DNA of 6,189 bases, taken from the NCBI GenBank assembly GCA_945872035.1, contig CAMBYA010000153.1, positions 1 through 6,189 on the forward strand, read 5' to 3'. The notes under the pieces are model-generated. The model did no database searches. It worked only from the letters and a program-made list of their open reading frames with translations, and was not told the origin of the DNA. Both the position numbers and the translations under genes were made by a program. Below are positions 1 to 5,597 of the stretch, piece after piece; positions within the stretch are counted from its first letter, which is position 1; the number at the start of each line of letters is the position of its first letter. This DNA comes from Rhizobium sp. Q54 (GTDB lineage: Bacteria; Pseudomonadota; Alphaproteobacteria; SMXS01).

Positions 1-92
1 CAAACGTCTGTTACCTATCGCGACAGTTGACCGGGACACCCGTGCCCCGTAACCATGCGCATCCACGGCGGACTGGCTGAGAGGATAGAGAT
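1..92. other. Left-edge non-coding stretch upstream of the small membrane protein gene
   Basis: No gene can be supported here. Plus-strand reading frames entering from the left edge close within the stretch (TGA at 28-30 and TAA at 50-52), so the tail of an upstream gene is possible but cannot be identified from so few codons. TTGACC at 27-32 resembles a sigma70 -35 box, but the hexamer 17 bases downstream (TAACCA, 50-55) is a poor -10, so a promoter is only weakly suggested. A short CGGG-ACA-CCCG inverted repeat lies at 32-42. A clear Shine-Dalgarno match, GAGG at 81-84, precedes the ATG at 93. Confidence 0.4.
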
Positions 93-503
93 ATGGCGGT
101 CGAGGGCGAGACGGCGCGGGGTGGCGTGGCCGCCCTGTGGGGCGACGCGCGGGCCGTTGGCGGCCTGCTGGTCTGCGCGCTGAGTTTCGTCGCCGGCTAT
201 TTCATCCGCTATCAGTTCGTCGAGCCGGAAGCCATGGGCGCCGCCTGCGAGCGCGGAAATCCCTGGTGGTGCCCGCTCCGCACCGGCTTCATCATGTTCA
301 CCGAATGGGGCGGCTTCGGCTGGCTGTCGCTGCTGCTGGCGGCGCTGGCGGTCGTGCTGCTCGCAAGGGGCGGCGCAAGAAGCGCGCGATGGATCGCTGT
401 CTTCGCGATGATCGCGGCCGGACTGGGCATGATCCTTTACAACAACACCATGTCGGTGCCGGCGGGGATCCTGGCGCTGATCTGCCTTATCCGGGCGCGC
501 TAA
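93..503 (+). CDS. Small predicted four-helix integral membrane protein, function unknown
   Basis: I do not recognise a named family for this 136-residue protein. It is strongly hydrophobic, with likely membrane helices at about residues 21-38, 76-91, 99-116 and 119-134. After helix 1 there is a loop of about 35 residues, probably periplasmic, with two cysteines eight residues apart (C52 and C60) framing a Trp-Trp pair (PWWC). These could form a disulfide. The start is well supported: GAGG sits 8 bases before the ATG, and an in-frame TGA at 78-80 rules out a longer N-terminus. The gene converges on the ndvC-like gene, and the two coding regions overlap by 4 bases (500-503), so neither has its own downstream spacer. 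Being on the opposite strand, it is not co-transcribed with the glucan genes, and a role with them is only a guess from position. The Cys pair, good RBS and sensible hydrophobic pattern favour a real gene over a chance frame. Confidence 0.8.
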   Translation: MAVEGETARGGVAALWGDARAVGGLLVCALSFVAGYFIRYQFVEPEAMGAACERGNPWWCPLRTGFIMFTEWGGFGWLSLLLAALAVVLLARGGARSARWIAVFAMIAAGLGMILYNNTMSVPAGILALICLIRAR

Positions 504-2152
504 GCACTGCGGCTCAACGGGCGACGGAACACATCGCGGAGGCGCGCCCCTTCGCGCAACACGAATTCCAGCCACGGTGCCGCCAGCACGACGCAGGTTG
601 CCGCCCACACGCAGGCTTCCAGGTTGATGAACTGGTCGATGGCGAACGGCCCGGCGACCAGGAGCAACAGCGCGATCCAGGCTTCCTCGGGCTGGGGCTT
701 GTCGGTTCGCTCGCGCGTCGACGGCTGGATGTAGAGTAGCAGGAAGGCGGCGGCCGGCAGCCAGAAGGCCAGCTGCAGGAAGTCCCGGTGGCGGCCGTCG
801 ATGGCCATGGAAACGGCGAGCACGACCGCCGGCAGCATCACCGCCCAGTGATAGGCGCCGATGATCTGCGAGCCGGAGAAACGGCGCGTGCGGATCGCCT
901 CCAGCACGCCGTCGAAGCCGGCGGGCTTCGGCACGTTCCGGCCGCCGGCCACGGCATAGATCAGCAGGCCGCCGCCGATCACCGCGATCAGCATCAGCAG
1001 GCTGATCCACGCCCAGCCCCACCAGTTGTTGAGCACGATCGTGAGCAGCTGGTCGCCAAGCGCCCACCATGTCGCGCCGACCGCCGGCGCGGTGACCCCG
1101 AGGCCGAACCATCTTACGGGTGCGATCGGCTTGCCCCACAGCAGCGCCCAGGCGAAGGCGATAAGCGAGACTGCGGCGGTAAATGCGGCCGCCAGCCGCC
1201 ATTGCGGCCATTCGCTCACCGGGCCGGTCAGCGGGAACTTCAGTTCACGGTCCTCGTCCAGGATGCCCCAATAGCCACCCACGGTGCCTTCCGGCATGCG
1301 CTTCCAGGGCTGGTCTATGGCCTCGATCAGGTTGTAGGGCACGCCGATGGCCTCGGCCTGGGCGGCGAACTCGCGCACGAAGCGCGCCTCGTTGACCAGC
1401 GACGGCGCGCCGCCCGAGCGGGTGCGGCCCGCCGACGGCCAGCCGATCTCGCCGATCTGGATGGTCTTGCCGGGGAACAGCTTCTGGGTGTCCTCGATGA
1501 TGCGGCGCGAATGCGCCTGCACCTGATCGATGCTCACCGGATGGGGATCGTCCCAATAGGGCAGCACATGGACCGTGACCAGGTCGACGGCGTCGGCCAG
1601 GATCGGATTGCGCCGCCAGAACTCGTAGATGTCGGCATAGGTGACGGGAAAGGCCGTGCGCGCCTTCACCGAGCGGATGATGCCGGCCAGCCGCTCGGGC
1701 GTCATCTCGCGGCGGAGCATGACCTCGTTGCCGACGACGATGGAACGGACGTTCTCGGGATACATGTTCGCGAGACGCAGCGCTTCGCTGATCTCGGCCT
1801 CGTTGCGCTCGTCGTCGGCGCCGATCCAGATGCCGACCATCACCTTGATGCCCGCTTCGTGCGCGGCCTTCATGGCTTTGCCCTGATCTCCCAGCATGGA
1901 GTAGGTGCGGATGCAGTCGGTGTAGTTGGACAGGATTTTCAGGTCGCGCTCGACCATGCCGTCCGGAACGTGGAACAGGCCGTCCTTGGCATTGAGCGGT
2001 GAATGCTCCTCGCTCGCCGGCGAATAGGACAGGCACTGCAGGTGGCCGCGCGGCACGTCGACGATGTCGATGGGCCGGCCCAGATAGCTCCACAGGAACC
2101 AGGAAATGGCTGCGGCGATCAGGAGCGCGGGGAGGGCGGCGATGCGGTGCAT
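500..2152 (-). CDS. ndvC: NdvC-type membrane-anchored GH17-family beta-glucan transglycosylase (beta-1,6-branching candidate)
   Basis: A 550-residue protein with an N-terminal signal anchor (about residues 5-23), a GH17-like TIM-barrel domain (about 30-312) and a C-terminal block of about seven membrane helices (about 319-339, 347-365, 381-401, 431-450, 457-475, 490-508, 510-530). It has no glycosyltransferase domain. GH17 landmarks are present: VVGNEV with candidate acid/base E143, VHVLPYW (194-200), IGEIGWPS with candidate nucleophile E235, and DQPWK (280-284) followed by GTVGGYWG. Size and layout match Bradyrhizobium NdvC (about 62 kDa, several membrane segments), which is needed for beta-1,6 linkages in cyclic beta-(1,3),(1,6)-glucans. 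The domain should face the periplasm and act on chains made by the NdvB-like synthase encoded 69 bp upstream, so co-transcription is likely. An in-frame TGA at 2165-2167 (minus-strand sense) means ATG 2152 is the first possible start; the RBS is a weak AGG 8 bases upstream. The stop (TAG, 500-502) overlaps the end of the convergent gene. The family call is firm. Whether it branches, cyclises or trims glucan is inferred. Confidence 0.88.
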   Translation of the reverse strand: MHRIAALPALLIAAAISWFLWSYLGRPIDIVDVPRGHLQCLSYSPASEEHSPLNAKDGLFHVPDGMVERDLKILSNYTDCIRTYSMLGDQGKAMKAAHEAGIKVMVGIWIGADDERNEAEISEALRLANMYPENVRSIVVGNEVMLRREMTPERLAGIIRSVKARTAFPVTYADIYEFWRRNPILADAVDLVTVHVLPYWDDPHPVSIDQVQAHSRRIIEDTQKLFPGKTIQIGEIGWPSAGRTRSGGAPSLVNEARFVREFAAQAEAIGVPYNLIEAIDQPWKRMPEGTVGGYWGILDEDRELKFPLTGPVSEWPQWRLAAAFTAAVSLIAFAWALLWGKPIAPVRWFGLGVTAPAVGATWWALGDQLLTIVLNNWWGWAWISLLMLIAVIGGGLLIYAVAGGRNVPKPAGFDGVLEAIRTRRFSGSQIIGAYHWAVMLPAVVLAVSMAIDGRHRDFLQLAFWLPAAAFLLLYIQPSTRERTDKPQPEEAWIALLLLVAGPFAIDQFINLEACVWAATCVVLAAPWLEFVLREGARLRDVFRRPLSRSA

Positions 2153-2174
2153 TGATATGGCCTGTCAGCGGAAG

Positions 2175-2210
2175 GGGCGGACCGGAAGGGTTTAGCCCAA
2201 CCTTCCGCCC
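2175..2210 (-). other. Imperfect hairpin in the ndvB-ndvC intergenic gap
   Basis: In plus-strand coordinates GGGCGG (2175-2180) pairs with CCGCCC (2205-2210), and AAGG plus TT (2186-2189, 2191-2192) pairs with AACCTT (2199-2204). This leaves a 6-base loop, a 5-base one-sided bulge (2181-2185) and one bulged G (2190). The hairpin fills more than half of the 69-bp gap and ends about 22 bases before the ndvC start codon. No T-run follows it in either direction, so it is not a standard intrinsic terminator. In the ndvB-to-ndvC transcript it could stabilise the ndvB 3' end, mark a processing site, or tune ndvC translation. Pairing is read directly from the sequence; function is inference. Confidence 0.45.
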
Positions 2211-2221
2211 TAAGAAAGGTG

Positions 2222-4861
2222 TTACGCCGCCTTGGCCTCGGGCACTGGCGCGGCCGGCTCGATAGGCTGGGCGTCGTCGTCATCCGGGTTGCCCTTCGAG
2301 TAGGCGTGCGCCCGCTCGAGGCCGTAGAGCAGCGGGGCGGCAAGGAACGGCAGGCTCTGCACGATCAGCGTGGCGGCGAAGACATAGAGCTCGGTCGCCT
2401 GTTCGTTGCGGTTTATGTAGAATAGGCTGGCCGCGCCCACCAGCAGCAGCACGCCGACAATGGATTCGACGCGAACCGGGCTCGGACCCTTGCCCTTCTT
2501 GCCGCCGCCGCCCTTGGCGGTGACCTTGAACGGCAGCGCATCGCTGATCAGGCCACGGCCGACCGCATGCGCCACGGTGAATTGCAGCGCCATGGCGGCG
2601 GCCGCCGCGCCCAGGATCCGGTGCGGCGGGATCTTCACCCGGGTGATGTACAGCATGCCGCAATGGAGCAGGTTGACGCCGAACGCCACGAGGATCGGCA
2701 CGGTGAACGGCAGCATGGGGATCATCAGTTCGGCCCAGATGATCATGGGCACCCAGAACAGGTTCAGGAATGCGGTCAGCACACCGAACGCATCGGAAAT
2801 CCAGTAGCTCCAGCCGGCGATGTACTGGCTCTTCTGCCGGTAGTTGAGGCCCGGCGCCGACGGCTTCATGAACGTTGCGTGCTTGCGAATGATCTGCATG
2901 GCGCCGTAGGCCCAGCGGTGGCGCTGGGTCTTGAATGCCTCGAATGTGTCCGGCAGCAGGCCCCAGCCGTAGCGTCGGGCGGTATAGGTGCCCTCGTAGC
3001 CGGCTTCGAGCAGGCGCAGGCCCAGCTCGGTATCCTCGGTGATCGTGGCCGTCGACCATCCGCCGACCTCGTCGAAGGACGAGCGGCGGATGAGCAGCAT
3101 GGTGCCGTGGGCGATCAGCGCGTTGCGCTCGTTCCGCTGCACCATGCCAATGTCGAAGAACCCGGCATACTCGCTGTTGATGGCGGTCTTGAACGCCGAT
3201 TCAGGGCCGTCGCGGTGATCCTGCGGCGCCTGCACGAAAGCGATCTTCGGGTCGGCGAAGGCGGGCACCAGATCCTTCAGCCAGTCCTTGTCGACCACAT
3301 AGTCGGCGTCGATCAGCGCCAGGATCGTCGCATCCGGCGACACCTCGTCCATGGCCAGTGTCAGCGCGCCGGCCTTGAAGCCCTTTACGTCCTGCAGGTT
3401 GAGGAACTTGAAGTGCGGCCCCAGCGTCCTGACGTGCTTCTCGACCGGGCCCCAATGGGCCTCGTCGGGCGTGTTGTTGATGATGACCATGACTTCGTAG
3501 TCAGGGTAGTCCAGCTTCGCCAGGCTGCTCAGCGTCTCGTTGAGCATGGCCGGGTTCTCGCGGTAGGCGGGAACCTGGATCGACACCTTGGGATAGACGA
3601 AGCTGGCCGGCGGCTTGATGTGGTGCGGCAGCAGCCTGATCGGCCGGTTGCCGACCGTCACCTCGGCAACCTCGTCGATCTTGAGCAAGGTCATGGCGGT
3701 CAGCGGGAACATCAGGATGAAGCCGATCACCCACGCGATGGTCGAGCCCGTGTTCAGGTAATTGTCGAACGGATAGACCAGCGCCAGCGCCATGCCGGCG
3801 CCCAGCGCCTGGGCGGATAGCGACACAGCCAGCGCGTGTCCGAACGCGGTGCGGCGCCGGCCGATGGCGATGGCGGTCAGCAGCGCGCCCAGGATCAGGC
3901 CGATGGCGGCGGTCCGCCCGTGGTTCTGGTCCTTGACCTCGCCCTGCAGCAGGAACTTGGCCTTGCCTGAGGCATCGAACAATCCCCAATACGGACCGAC
4001 CGTGCCTTCGTTGGTCTTCCAGGGCTGGTCGTAGGCTTCCATCAGGTTGTATTCGGCGTCGCGCTTGTCGGCCTCGATCAGGAATTCGCGGATCAGCTCG
4101 GCCTGGTTCATGGCCGTGGGCACGGAACGCTTCCGGTTGTAGCCCTGACTGGGCCAGCCGAACTCCATGATGACGATGCGCTTGCCGGGGAAGGTCCGCT
4201 TCAGGCGGTCGTACTTCTCCATGGTGAACTCGACCGCATTGTCCGCCGGGATGAACTCCCAGTAGGGCAGGATGTGCGCCGAGATAAAGTCGACTTCGCG
4301 AACGATTTCCGGATGGGCGACCCAGATGTCCCAGGTTTCGCCGGTGGTGACCGGCACGCGGCTGCGCCGGCGAAGTTCGCGCAGGTATTTGATCAATTCG
4401 GTGACCGAGGGCTCCTTGTCCTCGGCCGTCGTGCCCCATTCGTTCCGAAGGATCGTCTCGTTGCCGACCACGATGGCGCGGATGTTGGGATAATGGTTCG
4501 CCAGATAGAGCGCGGACTCGATTTCCTTGCGGTTGTTCTCGTCGTCCCTGCCAAGCCAGACGCCGAGTACGACGGAGATGTCGCGTTCGTTGGCCAGGCG
4601 CGGCACTTCCGCCGCCAGACCGGTTGAGGCATAGAGCCGGACGGTTGAGGACACGGTCTTGACCCGGTCGAGCATGCCGGCCACCCGGTCCAGTTCCGAT
4701 TGGGTGATCGGGCTCGTGGCCGCTTTCGGGCCGCCGACATCGAGCGAGACCGACTGCACCCGATTGGTGACTTCCGGCGGATCGGACTTGTCGTAGGATT
4801 CGAACCAGGCCCAGGCCTGGAGCAGGGCGCCGATCACGATGGCCAGGAAGATGTTGCGCAT
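2222..4861 (-). CDS. ndvB: NdvB-type beta-1,3-glucan synthase: GH17-like domain fused to processive GT2
   Basis: This 879-residue inner-membrane protein has a signal anchor (about 4-20), a periplasmic GH17-like domain (about 30-310), three helices (315-334, 340-362, 373-394), a cytoplasmic GT2 domain (about 420-660) and further helices from about 680 to 848. The tail is acidic and Pro/Ala-rich. GH17 residues: VVGNE with candidate acid/base E135, HILPYW (196-201), IMEFGWPS with candidate nucleophile E233, DQPWK (278-282). GT2 residues: PAYREN (431-436), KGFKAG (493-498), DAD (518-520), TED (608-610) and QRHRW (646-650), the D,D,D,QxxRW signature of processive synthases such as cellulose and curdlan synthase. 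LPFKVTAKGG (776-785) matches the FxVTxKG segment of that family. Helix count places GH17 outside and GT2 inside. It should polymerise UDP-glucose into beta-1,3-glucan and rearrange the product by transglycosylation. Architecture and size fit Bradyrhizobium NdvB (about 102 kDa) and Pseudomonas NdvB. An in-frame TAG at 4874-4876 fixes the earliest start; the RBS is weak. The product is inferred by family. Confidence 0.92.
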   Translation of the reverse strand: MRNIFLAIVIGALLQAWAWFESYDKSDPPEVTNRVQSVSLDVGGPKAATSPITQSELDRVAGMLDRVKTVSSTVRLYASTGLAAEVPRLANERDISVVLGVWLGRDDENNRKEIESALYLANHYPNIRAIVVGNETILRNEWGTTAEDKEPSVTELIKYLRELRRRSRVPVTTGETWDIWVAHPEIVREVDFISAHILPYWEFIPADNAVEFTMEKYDRLKRTFPGKRIVIMEFGWPSQGYNRKRSVPTAMNQAELIREFLIEADKRDAEYNLMEAYDQPWKTNEGTVGPYWGLFDASGKAKFLLQGEVKDQNHGRTAAIGLILGALLTAIAIGRRRTAFGHALAVSLSAQALGAGMALALVYPFDNYLNTGSTIAWVIGFILMFPLTAMTLLKIDEVAEVTVGNRPIRLLPHHIKPPASFVYPKVSIQVPAYRENPAMLNETLSSLAKLDYPDYEVMVIINNTPDEAHWGPVEKHVRTLGPHFKFLNLQDVKGFKAGALTLAMDEVSPDATILALIDADYVVDKDWLKDLVPAFADPKIAFVQAPQDHRDGPESAFKTAINSEYAGFFDIGMVQRNERNALIAHGTMLLIRRSSFDEVGGWSTATITEDTELGLRLLEAGYEGTYTARRYGWGLLPDTFEAFKTQRHRWAYGAMQIIRKHATFMKPSAPGLNYRQKSQYIAGWSYWISDAFGVLTAFLNLFWVPMIIWAELMIPMLPFTVPILVAFGVNLLHCGMLYITRVKIPPHRILGAAAAAMALQFTVAHAVGRGLISDALPFKVTAKGGGGKKGKGPSPVRVESIVGVLLLVGAASLFYINRNEQATELYVFAATLIVQSLPFLAAPLLYGLERAHAYSKGNPDDDDAQPIEPAAPVPEAKAA

Positions 4862-4898
4862 CAGTGAGGAAACCTATGGCGCTGCACAGCCGGGTCCG

Positions 4899-4932
4899 GA
4901 CGGGTTGAAGCCAAACAGATGCTGTACCCGCC
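4899..4932 (-). other. Possible 5'-leader hairpin upstream of ndvB
   Basis: The 118-bp gap between the small exported-protein gene and ndvB holds no gene. On the minus-strand RNA, GGCGGGU (4932-4926) can pair with ACCCGUC (4905-4899) through seven pairs including one G-U wobble, and an adjacent ACAG/CUGU stem (4925-4922 with 4918-4915, CAU loop) stacks on it, leaving a 9-base one-sided bulge. On the plus strand the wobble becomes an A-C mismatch, so the structure is better on the strand that would be transcribed. An overlapping 8-bp palindrome GTCCGGAC lies at 4894-4901. There is no T-tract, so termination is not indicated, and I see no convincing ndvB-specific promoter in the gap. Confidence 0.3.
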
Positions 4933-4979
4933 GGTTCAAAGGATCAAGGAAAGAAGGCAAGGGCTGGATTGGCCGCCAC

Positions 4980-5393
4980 TTATTTGGCCTGCGTGCGTCC
5001 GGGCTTCGCGGTCGCGTCTGCGGCTTCCTCGGTCGCCCGGGTCGGCGACAGGGTTTCCCAGCAGTTGGTGACCAGAATCTCCGCACGCGGCCGGTTTGCG
5101 CCGGCTGGCGCATCCACCGCGCAGGCGAACGCCTTCACCACGTGATCGACCGGACAGCCGAATTTCTCGTAGAACCCAAGATGATCCTTGGCGGCCACGG
5201 TATCGTCCCGCAGGAGCGAATGGATGATCCGCTGGCCAGGCCAGGTACACTGGGACTGAAGCTGCACCGGGAGTGGCGCTTCCTTCTTGGCCTTCGGCTT
5301 CACCTGGGCGCTCGCGCCATCGAGAGGGACCATGGCGGCCATGGCGATGGCCAGGATGCAGGCGACGGCTTGTAGGACGGAACGGTGGGTCAT
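4980..5393 (-). CDS. Small exported four-cysteine protein, function unknown
   Basis: A 137-residue protein with a typical Sec signal peptide: basic MTHR start, hydrophobic stretch to about residue 24, and an Ala-x-Ala site (ASA before Q30). The mature part is about 108 residues. It begins with a Lys/Pro/Ala-rich segment (about 31-43), then a core (about 44-115) with four cysteines (C49, C80, C91, C111), enough for two disulfides in the periplasm. The C-terminus is Ala/Thr-rich and looks disordered. C12 lies inside the signal peptide and is not followed by a lipobox-like cleavage context, so a lipoprotein is unlikely. I do not recognise the family. An in-frame TGA directly abuts the ATG (5394-5396), so this is the earliest possible start; no strong Shine-Dalgarno is visible. 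It lies 118 bp upstream of ndvB on the same strand, which makes it a candidate first gene of the glucan operon and a possible periplasmic accessory factor. It is shorter than Bradyrhizobium NdvD (about 26 kDa) and is not evidently the same protein. Confidence 0.78.
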   Translation of the reverse strand: MTHRSVLQAVACILAIAMAAMVPLDGASAQVKPKAKKEAPLPVQLQSQCTWPGQRIIHSLLRDDTVAAKDHLGFYEKFGCPVDHVVKAFACAVDAPAGANRPRAEILVTNCWETLSPTRATEEAADATAKPGRTQAK

Positions 5394-5469
5394 TCAGGCA
5401 GCTGCTCTCGGGCGAGAAGGACGGAAGCTAGAGGGCCAAAGGGGCAGGATCCACGCAGGATTCGAGGCG

Positions 5470-5479
5470 CTTGGCCAAG
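5470..5479. repeat. 10-bp perfect palindrome in the divergent intergenic region
   Basis: CTTGGCCAAG is its own reverse complement. It lies 8 bases downstream, in the minus-strand sense, of the candidate -10 for the small exported-protein gene, around the expected transcription start, where an operator could sit. A perfect 10-mer palindrome arises by chance about once per 1 kb, so a regulatory role is only possible. Confidence 0.25.
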
Positions 5480-5487
5480 ATCGCAAG

Positions 5488-5515
5488 AAGATAAGCTCTT
5501 GCCACGGGAATGCAA
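5488..5515 (-). promoter_or_regulatory. Weak candidate promoter for the small exported gene and possibly ndvB-ndvC
   Basis: On the minus strand TTGCAT (5515-5510) and TATCTT (5493-5488) are separated by 16 bases. The -10 matches four of six consensus positions and the -35 only three. Transcription would start near 5480 and give a leader of about 85-90 bases before the ATG at 5393. It is the best pair I found by eye on this strand of the gap, but it is weak and an alternative sigma factor could be used instead. Confidence 0.25.
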
Positions 5516-5538
5516 CGCCTGTGTTGGGCGGCGGACCG

Positions 5539-5568
5539 TTGCCAGCCGCCGTTCAAAGGGTCTACGAT
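5539..5568 (+). promoter_or_regulatory. Candidate sigma70-type promoter for the VOC gene
   Basis: TTGCCA (5539-5544) matches five of six -35 positions and TACGAT (5563-5568) matches four of six -10 positions, with an 18-base spacer. Transcription would begin around 5575, giving a leader of about 23 bases that contains the GGGAG Shine-Dalgarno at 5586-5590. A 6-bp inverted repeat, GGCGGC (5527-5532) and GCCGCC (5545-5550), flanks the -35 hexamer and could be an operator, though such G/C-rich repeats are easily found by chance here. Confidence 0.45.
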
Positions 5569-5597
5569 CCGGCAACTCTGAAATCGGGAGACATCTC

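Noticed and set aside
15..1211. 398-codon open frame on the minus strand across the small membrane protein gene and the 3' part of ndvC
   Set aside because: It is out of frame with the well-supported ndvC, runs antisense to the 93-503 gene, and encodes an Arg/Ala/Pro-rich low-complexity product without domain motifs. This is the usual shadow frame of GC-rich coding DNA.
788..2002. 404-codon open frame on the plus strand opposite ndvC
   Set aside because: It is antisense to a gene with clear GH17 motifs. The product is rich in Arg, Asp, Gly and His, with no recognisable fold, and no ribosome binding site was seen.
2175..2210. Intrinsic terminator between ndvB and ndvC
   Set aside because: The hairpin is real on paper but no run of T follows it in either direction, so it was kept only as an intergenic structure.
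2567..3820. 417-codon open frame on the plus strand opposite the GT2 domain of ndvB
   Set aside because: It lies antisense to the most conserved part of ndvB and has the biased composition of a mirror frame. Its length is explained by the scarcity of stop codons in GC-rich DNA.
2222..4861. Cellulose (BcsA), curdlan (CrdS) or cyclic beta-1,2-glucan (rhizobial NdvB/ChvB) synthase
   Set aside because: There is no C-terminal PilZ region as in BcsA. The N-terminal GH17 domain is not found in CrdS. The protein is far shorter than the roughly 2800-residue beta-1,2 synthases. The GH17-GT2 layout with a neighbouring NdvC-like gene points to the Bradyrhizobium/Pseudomonas NdvB type.
5385..5597. N-terminal extension of the VOC protein to an ATG at 5385
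   Set aside because: The extension overlaps the start of the divergent gene, is Arg/Ser-rich and unlike a VOC N-terminus, and contains the candidate promoter. ATG 5598 has a proper Shine-Dalgarno and begins at the fold boundary.
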